A stretch of DNA of 64,000 bases, from the NCBI RefSeq assembly GCF_015704865.1, contig NZ_JADQTO010000020.1:121059-185058 (forward strand). Reading direction: 5' to 3'. The stretch comes from Actinoplanes aureus (GTDB taxonomy: Bacteria; Actinomycetota; Actinomycetes; Mycobacteriales; Micromonosporaceae). The translations under genes were made by a program, and so were the position numbers. Of the stretch, positions 32,592-41,748 are shown piece after piece (position 1 is the first letter of the stretch; every line of letters starts with the position of its first letter). The notes below the pieces were generated by a model. That model ran no database searches and was not told the origin of the DNA. It was given only the letters and a program-made list of their open reading frames with translations.

Positions 32592-35500
32592 AGACAGCAC
32601 GGAGAACCGTTGGAGTAATCGCAGCATTGGGCCTCGTTGTGACGCTGACACCCACCCCAGCCAACGCCATCGGCCCGGCCGTGCGGGTCGTCGACCTGCG
32701 CGTCGACGGCCGGCCGGACCAGCCCCTCGGCCTGGACCACCCCAACCCCCTGCTCAGCTGGCGCTTCGCGGAGACCCGGTCTACTGCCGCCGACCGGCAG
32801 ACCGCCTATCAGGTACGGGTACGCGACGCCGGCGGCAACCGCGTGCTCTGGGACTCCGGCAAGATCAGCTCCGCGATCCAGTCCGGTGTCCGCTACGGCG
32901 GCGCCGCACTCACCTCCCGCCAGCGCCTGACCTGGCAGGTCCGAGCCTGGGACGCGAGCCGGCGGGCCACCGACTGGAGCACCCCGTCCACCTGGGAGAT
33001 GGGCCTGCTCGAGCAGAGCGACTGGGGTGACGCGAAGTGGATCGAATACCCCGAGCGCGCCGAGAACCAGCCGATGCCGATCTTCGCCCGCCAGTTCGAC
33101 GTCGACCCACGCCGCAGGGTGAGCCACGCCCGGCTCTATCTGTCCGGCGTCGGCATGCACCTGCCGACCGTCAACGGCCGCAAGCTCACCGACGAGGTCC
33201 TCGCGCCCGGCTACTCCAACTATCAGCTGTCCAGCGAGTACCGCGCCTACGACATCACCGGCGAGCTGCGCCGGGGCGGCAACACCCTCGGGGTACGCCT
33301 CGGCAACGGTCCCGCCTACGTGCGGCGCAGCGTCACCAACCCGGCCGTCGGACGGACCGCGCCGTACTCGTGGTGGCAGAGCCAGCTCAAGGGCAACGGT
33401 GTGCTCACCGCCGACACCGAGGCCGGCGCCACCACGGTGTCGTTGAACAGCGTCACCGGCTATCACGTCGGCGCCACGATCAACGTGGACACCGGTGGCG
33501 GCGGGGACAACCTCGAGTCCCGGGTCATCACCGCGATCGGCACCGACTCGATCACCTTCACTCCCGGCCTGTCCAAGCCGCACTCGACCGGAGCGGCGGT
33601 GACCGGCTCCGGCAACAACATCGCCGCCAGCGACGCCAGCGCCGGGGCGGCCGTCACTCCTCGGCTGATCGCCCGGCTCGAGGTCGCGTACACGAACGGT
33701 CCGGCAAGCGTGATCGTCTCGGACCGTGAGTGGCGCACCTCGCTGGGCCCGCTGGTCACCGATGCCTGGTATTCCGGCTCCGACCACGACGCCCGCCGTG
33801 AGCAGCCCGGCTGGGACCTGCCCGGATCGGATCTGTCGGCCGCCGCGAAGCGGCGTGACGGCACGCCGGCCGGGTGGATCGCCGCCGGGATCGCCCCGCC
33901 GCCGAACCTGGCGACGAAGCTGGTCGGGCGGACCGCTCCGCCGATCAAGCTCGCGGAGACCTTCAAGCCGAAGACCGTCACGAATCCGGTGCCGGGCACC
34001 TGGGTGTTCGACTTCGGTCAGAACATCGTCGGGTTTCCCCAGCTCATGCTGGCGCCGGGCGTCCCGGCCGGCACCACGATCCGGGTGTCACCGGCCGAGT
34101 CCCTGGCGGCCGACGGCACTGTCGACCAGGCGTCGCTCAAGGGTGGCGGTGGCAGTCGCGGCATCGACCTGTTCAACACCTACACCACGGCCGGACTGCG
34201 CGGCGGGGAGGCCTGGCGGCCGGACTTCAACTACTTCGGCATGCAGTGGGTGCAGGTCACCGGCCTGCCCGAGGGGTACGTCCCGACCAAGGACACGATC
34301 ACCGGGCTGCGCGTGCAGGCCGACACCCCGATCGCCGGCTCGGTCAGCACGTCGAACGCGCGGGTCAACCGAATACACACGATGGCCTGGTACTCGTTCG
34401 CCGGCAACATCATGTCGGTCTTCACCGACTGCCCCGGCCGGGAGAAGCTGTCCTACCCGGCGGACTACACGATGCCGATGGGCTCGATCCACCGCGACTT
34501 CGACCTCTCCGCCTACCTGCGCACGCACGAGCGCCACCTGGTCGAAGGCCAATCAATTGCGGACACGCCGATGTTCGGCAACGTCGCGCTCAAGACGCCG
34601 GTCTACGACTGGGGTTACACCGGCCGCTTCGGCGACGAGATCAACTGGGGTAACGCGATCATCCTGGTGCCGGGCTTCCTGCGGCAGCTGTACGGCGACA
34701 CTGCAACGGCCGCGCGGTACTACGAGCCGATGGTGCGCTTCGCCGACTACATCGCGCGACAGAAGGCGGTCGGCAACATCGTCGACGCGGCCCTCGCCGA
34801 CTGGGTGGCGGCCGACCAGGTTTCCGGCCGGATCACCGGGACCTGGGGTTACTACACCATGATCCGGGAGCTGGCCGAACTGGCCCGGCTCACCGGCCAC
34901 ACCGCGGACGCGGCTCGCTATGACGCACTGGCCGCCGACATCAAGACGGCGTTCAACGCGGCCTTCTACGACCCGGCGCAGCGGCGCTACGTCGCCGACG
35001 GCAAGGCGACCCAGGCGGCGCAGGCGCTCGCGCTCGACGCCGGCCTGGTGCCCGAGTCCGAGCGGCAAGCGGTCCTCGACGCACTGGTGGAACTCGTCTA
35101 CGCGTTCCACCCGAACGGCGACGGCCCGCACTTCAGCGGCGGCACCATCGGCATGGCGCCGATCGTGCGGGCACTGTCCGCCGGCGGCCGCGACGACGTG
35201 CTGTGGGATCTGATCCACGAGAATGAGCAGCCCAGCTACGGCTACTTCATGGAGCCCACCGTCGCGAACCCGGACGGCATGACCACCATGGGGGAGCGGT
35301 GGACCCGCGGCGACTCGAAGAACCACATGATCCTCGCCCAGATCGAGGAGTGGTTCCACGCCGGACTCGCCGGCATCCGCGCCGCCGCCGGCACCACCGC
35401 CTACCGTGAGCTGGTCATCCAGCCCAAGGTCGTCGGTGACCTCACGTTCGTGAAGGGCAGCTACACGACACCGCAGGGCGAGGCCCGCTCGGAGTGGAAG

Positions 35501-35683
35501 CGCGACGGCGACCGGCTGCACCTGACCGTCACCGTCCCGCCGAACACCACCGCGGAGATCTGGGCGCCCACCCTGGGTGGCAAGGTCGCCGGCACACCGA
35601 GCCGCGCGAAGTTCCTTCGCGCTGACGGCGGCTACGCCGTCTATCAGGTGCCGTCCGGCACCTACACCTTCACCACCCGCTGA
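32588..35683 (+). CDS. Secreted alpha-L-rhamnosidase, GH78
   Basis: A 1031-residue exported enzyme: signal peptide (MKTARRTVGVIAALGLVVTL, cleavage after ANA), N-terminal beta domains (QVRAWDASRRATDWS; LYLSGVGMHLPTVNGRKLTD), a threonine/glycine-rich insert of about 90 residues (267-355), and the (alpha/alpha)6 barrel with FTDCPGREKLSYPADYTMP near residue 613. This catalytic segment differs from the cytosolic paralog (DCPQRDERLGW), so the two belong to different GH78 subgroups. AAGGCGG precedes the ATG. It probably trims rhamnose outside the cell from pectic or plant-glycoside substrates. It starts a four-gene operon. Confidence 0.92.
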   Translation: MKTARRTVGVIAALGLVVTLTPTPANAIGPAVRVVDLRVDGRPDQPLGLDHPNPLLSWRFAETRSTAADRQTAYQVRVRDAGGNRVLWDSGKISSAIQSGVRYGGAALTSRQRLTWQVRAWDASRRATDWSTPSTWEMGLLEQSDWGDAKWIEYPERAENQPMPIFARQFDVDPRRRVSHARLYLSGVGMHLPTVNGRKLTDEVLAPGYSNYQLSSEYRAYDITGELRRGGNTLGVRLGNGPAYVRRSVTNPAVGRTAPYSWWQSQLKGNGVLTADTEAGATTVSLNSVTGYHVGATINVDTGGGGDNLESRVITAIGTDSITFTPGLSKPHSTGAAVTGSGNNIAASDASAGAAVTPRLIARLEVAYTNGPASVIVSDREWRTSLGPLVTDAWYSGSDHDARREQPGWDLPGSDLSAAAKRRDGTPAGWIAAGIAPPPNLATKLVGRTAPPIKLAETFKPKTVTNPVPGTWVFDFGQNIVGFPQLMLAPGVPAGTTIRVSPAESLAADGTVDQASLKGGGGSRGIDLFNTYTTAGLRGGEAWRPDFNYFGMQWVQVTGLPEGYVPTKDTITGLRVQADTPIAGSVSTSNARVNRIHTMAWYSFAGNIMSVFTDCPGREKLSYPADYTMPMGSIHRDFDLSAYLRTHERHLVEGQSIADTPMFGNVALKTPVYDWGYTGRFGDEINWGNAIILVPGFLRQLYGDTATAARYYEPMVRFADYIARQKAVGNIVDAALADWVAADQVSGRITGTWGYYTMIRELAELARLTGHTADAARYDALAADIKTAFNAAFYDPAQRRYVADGKATQAAQALALDAGLVPESERQAVLDALVELVYAFHPNGDGPHFSGGTIGMAPIVRALSAGGRDDVLWDLIHENEQPSYGYFMEPTVANPDGMTTMGERWTRGDSKNHMILAQIEEWFHAGLAGIRAAAGTTAYRELVIQPKVVGDLTFVKGSYTTPQGEARSEWKRDGDRLHLTVTVPPNTTAEIWAPTLGGKVAGTPSRAKFLRADGGYAVYQVPSGTYTFTTR

Positions 35684-35709
35684 CACCGGCCCTTTCGTCA
35701 AGGAGAGAT

Positions 35710-36894
35710 GTGAGCGCGTTCCCCGACGGCTTCCTGTGGGGCACCGCCACCTCGGCCCATCAGGTCGAAGGCGGCAACACCAACAACGACTGGTGGGACT
35801 TCGAGCACAACCCCGCATCTGCCGCGAGGTCGTCGTCCGGCGACGGCATCGATCACTTCCATCGGTACGCCGAAGACTTCGCGCTCCTGGCCTCCCTCGG
35901 CCACAACACTCACCGGCTGTCGCTGGAATGGTCGCGCATCGAGCCCGCGCCAGGTGAGTTCAGCCGCGCCGCCATCGCCCACTACCGGCGAGTGCTCACC
36001 GCCCTGGCCGGCACCGGGATGACCGCGTTCGTCACCCTGCACCACTTCACGTTGCCACGCTGGTTCGCCGTCCGGGGCGGCTGGCTCGCCCCGGACGCGA
36101 TCGACGTGTTCACCCGTTACTGTGCTTTCGTGAGCCGCGAGCTGGGTTCGCTGATGCCGTTCATCTGCACGATCAACGAGCCACAGATGATCGCCCTGCA
36201 CGGCTACCTCGAGGGCTACCACCCGCCCGGCGTCACCAATCCGGTGCTGTGGAAGCGGGCCGGCGAGGCACTGCTCGGCGCCCACCTCGCGGCCGTCCCG
36301 GCGATCCGGGCCGAAGCCACCGGCCGGATCGGCCTGGCCGTGCAGCTGCCGCTGCTCGCCCCGGCCCGCGACGACGCCGCCTGCGACGCCTTCTGCCGGG
36401 CGATGCGTCACGAGATCGTCGACCGCTACCTGGACGGACTGGCAACCGTCGACGGCGGGGACTGGCTCGGCGTGCAGTACTACCGCAAACAGTGGGTCGA
36501 CCCGGCCTCACCCACCCTGTTCGCGGCGCCGCCGCCCGGCTTCCCGCTGACCCAGATGGGCTGGGCCGTGCACCCCGACGGGCTGCGCGAGATGCTGCAC
36601 CGCGCCGCCGCCACCGGGCTGCCGCTCTACGTCACCGAGAACGGCATCGCCACCGACGACGACACCGAGCGCGTCGCGTACCTCGAAGGACATCTCGCGG
36701 CACTTGCGCGAGCGATCGCCGAAGGCGTCGACGTTCGTGGATATCTACACTGGTCGGCGTTCGACAATTTCGAATGGAGCGAGGGCTACCGGCCGCGTTT
36801 CGGCCTGATCGCCGTCGACGACGACTTCACCCGCCGGCCCAAACCGAGCGCCGGCGTATTCGCCCGCATCATCCGGAACGGAATCGCCTCATGA
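35710..36894 (+). CDS. Beta-glycosidase, GH1
   Basis: A 394-residue cytosolic TIM-barrel enzyme. FPDGFLWGTATSAHQVEGG is the GH1 N-terminal signature, the acid/base glutamate is in CTINEPQ (about residue 156) and the nucleophile in YVTENG (about residue 309). The aglycone-site WSEGYRPRFGL is also conserved. It is slightly shorter than most GH1 enzymes (about 450), with loops trimmed. AAGGAGAGAT precedes the GTG. Coupled by ATGA to GH3. It would cleave beta-glucosides exposed once rhamnose is removed, such as rutinosides. Confidence 0.92.
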   Translation: MSAFPDGFLWGTATSAHQVEGGNTNNDWWDFEHNPASAARSSSGDGIDHFHRYAEDFALLASLGHNTHRLSLEWSRIEPAPGEFSRAAIAHYRRVLTALAGTGMTAFVTLHHFTLPRWFAVRGGWLAPDAIDVFTRYCAFVSRELGSLMPFICTINEPQMIALHGYLEGYHPPGVTNPVLWKRAGEALLGAHLAAVPAIRAEATGRIGLAVQLPLLAPARDDAACDAFCRAMRHEIVDRYLDGLATVDGGDWLGVQYYRKQWVDPASPTLFAAPPPGFPLTQMGWAVHPDGLREMLHRAAATGLPLYVTENGIATDDDTERVAYLEGHLAALARAIAEGVDVRGYLHWSAFDNFEWSEGYRPRFGLIAVDDDFTRRPKPSAGVFARIIRNGIAS

Positions 36895-39122
36895 CCCAGC
36901 TCGAGCAGCTCACGTTGGAGGAAAAGGCGGCGCTGTGCCTGGGCTCGACCGTCTGGCACACCGCACCCGTGCCGCGGCTCGGCGTTCCCGCGGTCATGCT
37001 GTCCGACGGCCCGCACGGGCTGCGCCGCCAGCCCGACGGCAACCAGGCCGGCATCTCCGGCAGCCTGCCCGCCACTTGCTTCCCGACCGCGTCGGCGCTC
37101 GGCTCGTCCTGGGATCCCGTCCTGGTGCAGCGGGTCGGCGCGGCGATCGGTGCGGAAGCCCGCGCCCAGGGCGTCGCGGTTGTCCTCGGTCCCGGCGTCA
37201 ACATCAAACGCTCCCCGCTGTGCGGCCGCAACTTCGAGTACTTCTCCGAGGACCCGCTGCTCGCCGGTGTGCTCGGCGAAGCCCACGTCGTCGGCGTGCA
37301 GAGCCAGGGCGTCGGCGCCTGCGCCAAGCACTTCGCCGCCAACAACCAGGAGACCGACCGGCTGCGGGTCAGCGCCGACGTCGACGAACGCACCCTGCGC
37401 GAGATCTACCTGCCGCACTTCGAACGGATCGTCACCCGGGCCCGGCCGTGGATGGTGATGTGCGCGTACAACCGGGTCAACGGGGTGCCGGCCTCGGAAC
37501 ACCGGTGGCTGCTCACCGAGGTGCTGCGCGGGGAGTGGGGCTTCGACGGCGTCGTCGTCTCCGACTGGGGTGCCGTCCACGACCGGGTCGCCGCCCTGGC
37601 CGCCGGCCTCGACCTGGAGATGCCACCCAACCTGGGCGTGAGTGACGCCGCGATCGTCGCCGCCGTCCGCGACGGCAGCCTCGACGAGACGATCCTCGAC
37701 CAGGCGGTCCTGCGGATCCTGGGCCTGGTCGAGAAAGCGCCGCAGGCGACGGACGGCTTCGACGCGGACGAGCATCACGCGCTGGCGCGCTCAGCCGCGG
37801 CCGACTGCGCGGTGCTGCTCAAGAACGACCGCGACCTGCTGCCGCTGCGGCCCGCCGACGGCGACACGATCGCCGTGCTCGGCGAGTTCGCCCGCACACC
37901 CCGCTACCAGGGCGCCGGCAGTTCCCAGGTCAACCCGACCCGCGTCGACGTGCCCCTCGACGCGCTCAGCGCCGCGGTACCGGCCGGTGTGCGGGTGGAC
38001 TTCGCCGCCGGGTACGGCATCGTCACCACCGAGCTCGACGACCGGCTGGCGGCCGAGGCGCTGGACCTCGCCGCCCGGGCGAGCACGGTGGTGCTGTTCC
38101 TCGGCCTGCCCGACGGCGATGAGTCCGAGGGCGCCGACCGCCGCCACATGAACCTGCCGGCCAACCAGACGGCTCTGCTCGCGCGGCTGGCCGAGGCCGG
38201 CACCGACGTGGTGGTGGTGCTCGCCAACGGCTCCACCGTCCACCTGAGTTCCTGGGACCGGCACGCCGGCGCGATCCTGGAGACCTGGCTGTCCGGGCAG
38301 GCCGCCGGTGGCGCGATCGCCGATCTGCTGCTCGGCGTCGTCAACCCGTCCGGGCGGCTCGCCGAAACCGTGCCGGTCGATCTGCGCGACAACCCGTCCT
38401 ACCTGAACTTCCCCGGCGAACAGGGGCATGTCCGCTACGGCGAAGGCGTCTTCGTCGGTTACCGCGGCTACGACGCGGCCGGCCGGGACGTCGCCTACCC
38501 GTTCGGGCACGGCCTGTCCTACACCACGTTCACCTACCACGACCTCGCCGTGACCGTCACCGGTGACTCGTCGGTGCTGGTCACCTGCACGGTCGTCAAC
38601 ACCGGCGCCCGGCACGGCAAGGAGGTCGTGCAGCTCTACGTCGCGGCGCCACCGTCGCAGGTCGCGCGGCCGGTACGGGAACTCAAAGCGTTCGCCAAGG
38701 TCGACCTGCCGCCCGGGGCGGGGGAGACGGTGACGTTCCAGCTGGCCGCCCGTGACCTGTCCTACTGGTCGGTCCGCGATCAGCGATGGCTGCTGCAAGG
38801 CGGCACGTTCGAGATCGCCGTCGGCGCCTCGTCCCGCGACCTGCGCCTCACCGCCACCGCGCAGGTGCCGGGCGAGGCCATCACCGTGCCGCTGACCGCC
38901 GAAGCGACCCTGCGCGAATGGCTCGCCGACCCGGCCGGCGCGGCGGCGCTGCATGCCGCCGTCGGTGTCGACGACGACGGCAAGCCGGCCGGCATCCTCG
39001 GCGACCCGGAGTCGCTGACCGTCCTCGGCGACTTCCCGCTGACCACCCTCACCGCGTTCCCCGGCCTCGGCATCGACCGCACCGTCGTCGCCGAACTGAC
39101 CCGTACGAGGAGGCAACCGTGA
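36891..39122 (+). CDS. Beta-glucosidase-type glycoside hydrolase, GH3
   Basis: A 743-residue enzyme without a signal peptide. The N-terminal barrel contains LSDGPHGLRRQ, ACAKHFAANNQET and the nucleophile region VVSDWGAVHD (aspartate about residue 225). A sandwich domain with GAGSSQVNP and FLGLPDGDESEGADR follows, then a fibronectin-like C-terminus (GKEVVQLYV, PVRELKAFAKVDL). The E of FLGL..ESEGADR is the usual acid/base position. The start overlaps the GH1 stop (ATGA) and the stop overlaps the next gene (GTGA). Beta-glucosidase or beta-xylosidase activity are both possible. Confidence 0.92.
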   Translation: MTQLEQLTLEEKAALCLGSTVWHTAPVPRLGVPAVMLSDGPHGLRRQPDGNQAGISGSLPATCFPTASALGSSWDPVLVQRVGAAIGAEARAQGVAVVLGPGVNIKRSPLCGRNFEYFSEDPLLAGVLGEAHVVGVQSQGVGACAKHFAANNQETDRLRVSADVDERTLREIYLPHFERIVTRARPWMVMCAYNRVNGVPASEHRWLLTEVLRGEWGFDGVVVSDWGAVHDRVAALAAGLDLEMPPNLGVSDAAIVAAVRDGSLDETILDQAVLRILGLVEKAPQATDGFDADEHHALARSAAADCAVLLKNDRDLLPLRPADGDTIAVLGEFARTPRYQGAGSSQVNPTRVDVPLDALSAAVPAGVRVDFAAGYGIVTTELDDRLAAEALDLAARASTVVLFLGLPDGDESEGADRRHMNLPANQTALLARLAEAGTDVVVVLANGSTVHLSSWDRHAGAILETWLSGQAAGGAIADLLLGVVNPSGRLAETVPVDLRDNPSYLNFPGEQGHVRYGEGVFVGYRGYDAAGRDVAYPFGHGLSYTTFTYHDLAVTVTGDSSVLVTCTVVNTGARHGKEVVQLYVAAPPSQVARPVRELKAFAKVDLPPGAGETVTFQLAARDLSYWSVRDQRWLLQGGTFEIAVGASSRDLRLTATAQVPGEAITVPLTAEATLREWLADPAGAAALHAAVGVDDDGKPAGILGDPESLTVLGDFPLTTLTAFPGLGIDRTVVAELTRTRRQP

Positions 39123-40501
39123 TCCGAAGATTCGCCACCCTCCTGCTCGCCGCCATCCTGACGGCGACGCTGGCGCCCGGCGTCGCCGCGGCGGCGCCGG
39201 CCACCACCCACTACACGGGTGTCCTGCGTGACGGCGGTAGCTGGGTCGCCGACGTGCCAGCCCGCTGGAACGGCACCCTCGTGCTGTACAGCCACGGCTT
39301 CGGTGCCCTGGAGGCCATCGACGCTCCCAACCCCGAGGTGCAGCAGGCGATGCTCGACCGCGGTTACGCCCTGGTCGGCTCCTCCTACGACCCGAACGGG
39401 TCCATCTGGGCGTTGAACAGTGCCACCCGCGACCAGTTCGAGTCGCTCGCCGCGATCACCCGGATCATCGGCCGGCCCCGGCTCACCCTCGCCCTGGGCA
39501 GCTCGATGGGCGGCCTGGTCAGCGGCCAGGAAGCCCAGATCGGCGGGCGCCTGATCGACGGCGCCGTGTCGATCTGCGGCCTGATGGCCGGCGGCATCAA
39601 TCTGAACAACTACCAGCTCGACGGCACGTACGCCCTCAACCAGATGCTGCGCCCGGACGACCCGGTCAAGCTGGTCCGCTATGCCAGCCCCGCCGAGGGC
39701 GCGGCCGCGGCCGCCGCGCTGTCGGCCACCGCGACCGCCGCGCGGGCGACCGCGGCCGGGCAGGCCCGGGTCGCGCTCGCCACCGCCCTGCTGAACATGC
39801 CCACCTGGTCGAACTCCCAGGCCCAGGCGCCACGCGACGCCGCCGGCATCGCCACCGCACAGTACGAATGGATGACCGGCGCGCTGCCGTTCATCATGCC
39901 GGCCCGCTACTTCATCGAGCTCTCCGCCGGCGGGAACGCCTCGTGGAACACCGGCGTCGACTACGCCGCCCTGCTGGCCCGCTCACCGCACCGCGACACC
40001 GTCGAGACCCTCTACCGCCGCGCCGGTCTGAGCCTGCGCGCCGATCTGTCCAGCCTGACCCGGCACGCCGGCGTCCGCGCTGACAAGGCCGCCGTCCGTA
40101 CGCTGTCCCGCACGTCCACCCTCTCCGGCCACCTCGACGTGCCGAACCTGACCATGCACACCCTCTACGACCAGCTCGCCCCGGTCGAGTTCCAGGACCA
40201 GTACGCCCGGCAGGTGCGTACGGCCGGCGACCAGCACCTGCTGCGCCAGTCCTACGTGAATCGCCGCGGCCACTGCGCCTTCGAACCGAGTGAGATCATC
40301 GCGGCCGTACGGGCAGTCGAGCACCGAGTTGTGACCGGCCGGTGGGACCAGGTCGCCACCGCCCGCCATCTGCAGGCCGATGCCCGGGCACTGGGTCTCG
40401 CGGACGATCCGGCCTTCGTTCGCTATCGGCCGGGGCGCTTCGTGAACGACCGGCACCTGAAGGTCCGCGCCGGGTGGCCATCGGCGGCCCGGCTGGGCTG
40501 A
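39119..40501 (+). CDS. Secreted alpha/beta hydrolase of the rhamnoglycoside operon
   Basis: A 460-residue protein with a signal peptide (MIRRFATLLLAAILTATLAP then GVAAAA). The nucleophile elbow ALGSSMGGLVSG lies near residue 130, an aspartate in TLYDQLAPVEFQ and a histidine in NRRGHCAFEP near residue 383 complete a plausible triad. VLYSHGFG is an oxyanion-type motif. The fold resembles tannase/feruloyl-esterase-like or peptidase-like hydrolases, but I cannot assign a family firmly. Its GTGA coupling to GH3 suggests it removes an acyl group from decorated plant glycosides. Confidence 0.75.
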   Translation: MIRRFATLLLAAILTATLAPGVAAAAPATTHYTGVLRDGGSWVADVPARWNGTLVLYSHGFGALEAIDAPNPEVQQAMLDRGYALVGSSYDPNGSIWALNSATRDQFESLAAITRIIGRPRLTLALGSSMGGLVSGQEAQIGGRLIDGAVSICGLMAGGINLNNYQLDGTYALNQMLRPDDPVKLVRYASPAEGAAAAAALSATATAARATAAGQARVALATALLNMPTWSNSQAQAPRDAAGIATAQYEWMTGALPFIMPARYFIELSAGGNASWNTGVDYAALLARSPHRDTVETLYRRAGLSLRADLSSLTRHAGVRADKAAVRTLSRTSTLSGHLDVPNLTMHTLYDQLAPVEFQDQYARQVRTAGDQHLLRQSYVNRRGHCAFEPSEIIAAVRAVEHRVVTGRWDQVATARHLQADARALGLADDPAFVRYRPGRFVNDRHLKVRAGWPSAARLG

Positions 40502-40857
40502 TCAGGGTCGACCCCGCGCTGAGCGCGACGTCAGCTCCGCATGATCACGTGGTTGTGGAGATCAGCGGGCAGCTGTTGCGGTACTTCGAGAGGTATTTGT
40601 GTCCCGTCCCGGCCACTTCGATGTCAAGCCGCGACCCGCTCGTTACGGAGTGCGACATGGGCAAAATATGACACTGAGTGAGATCAGGGCTTCGCTCGGT
40701 CGCACTGGCTCTCCGTGCCGTCGGCACTACTTTCGGACATAGTGCGAGCCTGAAGCGCTTGCAATCGATCATGAAGAAGAATGTGGACGGTCGCACATCT
40801 ACATTCGCGCTCTCTCACGGACAGTAATTCGCGAGGGGATAGTGACGAGGGGGCGAC
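40502..40857. other. Intergenic region after the rhamnoglycoside operon
   Basis: About 356 bases of lower GC than the flanks. No coding sequence is convincing on either strand. It must hold the promoter of the small membrane protein-sigma-EAL operon, but no clear hexamer pair was identified. Confidence 0.4.
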
Positions 40858-41142
40858 ATGATGGCGGGACCGCTGTCTGATTACGGAGCGATGGTGGTCG
40901 CTCTCGCCGCGGCGGGAACGATCGCGGGATTGGTGCGGGCCTACATCACGCACCGGACGCGGTGGCACGCGGAGCGAGAGGCGTCGATGCGTACCGCCGC
41001 CCGGGCGACCGGGCTGATGGGGCTCGCGGAGCGGCACCGCGGTGTCGTGCGGATCGTGGAGCGAGACCGGGACGGGCACCGCGAGGTGGAATTCGGCAAC
41101 CGGGAGTCGTTGCTCGGCGGCGACGGTGAGGGGTCGGTGTGA
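40858..41142 (+). CDS. Small single-pass membrane protein
   Basis: A 94-residue protein with one hydrophobic helix (AMVVALAAAGTIAGLVRAYI) and a charged cytoplasmic tail rich in arginine and glutamate. CGAGGGGGCGAC precedes the ATG. Its stop overlaps the GTG start of the ECF sigma gene (GTGA). It could be a membrane anchor or anti-sigma partner, but it shares no recognised anti-sigma motif. Confidence 0.6.
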   Translation: MMAGPLSDYGAMVVALAAAGTIAGLVRAYITHRTRWHAEREASMRTAARATGLMGLAERHRGVVRIVERDRDGHREVEFGNRESLLGGDGEGSV

Positions 41143-41748
41143 GCGTGGTGGACGGCACTGCGGCCTTGATGCCGGAGCCGGCCGATGGGGAGGCGGCGGC
41201 CGAACGTCTCAAGAAGAGTCACGACGAGGAGTTCCGCGACTTCACCGAACACAGCTACCACACCGCGGAGCGGATCCTGCGAGCGTGGTGCTGGGACCGC
41301 GAAGCCGTCTCGGACGCTCTGCATGAGGCCTATCTGCACGGGCGGGGCCAGTGGTCGAAGATCCGGGCGTACACCGAGCCGATCGGCTGGATCATCACCA
41401 CGGCCCGCAAAGATCCTCAACGAGCACGACCGGCGCCGGCGCGAGGCCGCCGTGGCACCCGAGGACCTGCCGCCGGCACCGCAGCAGGACCTCGCCGATG
41501 CCTGGGAGGCCCAGGAAACGCTGCGGGGCTGGTTGCAGCAGCTGCCGCCGCGGCACGCCGAGGTGTTCCAGATGTCGCGGGAGGGTTTCTCCAACCTGGA
41601 GATCGCCCGCATCCTCGGTCTGGCCGACACCAGCGTGCGCGGCTACAAGACCGCCGCCAGGAGACAGCTGCGCCAGTTGGCCGAGCAAGCCGGCTACACG
41701 GACTCGGACAGCCGCCGACGCCCGGGAGGTGCCCATGGATCTCGATGA
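41139..41748 (+). pseudogene. ECF RNA polymerase sigma factor interrupted by a one-base frameshift
   Basis: Frame one (from the GTG at 41139) encodes sigma region 2: DFTEHSYHTAERILRAW, DREAVSDALHEAYLHG and PIGWIITTAR. At 41409-41412 (CGC AAAG) the expected KILNEHDRRR sequence is found one base ahead, and that frame carries the linker and region 4 (LPPRHAEVFQMSREGFSNLE; DTSVRGYKTAARRQLRQL) to a stop at 41748. Removing one A restores a continuous protein of about 200 residues. It may be a true mutation, a sequencing error in the A-run, or recoding. It overlaps the EAL gene start by 14 bases. Confidence 0.75.
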
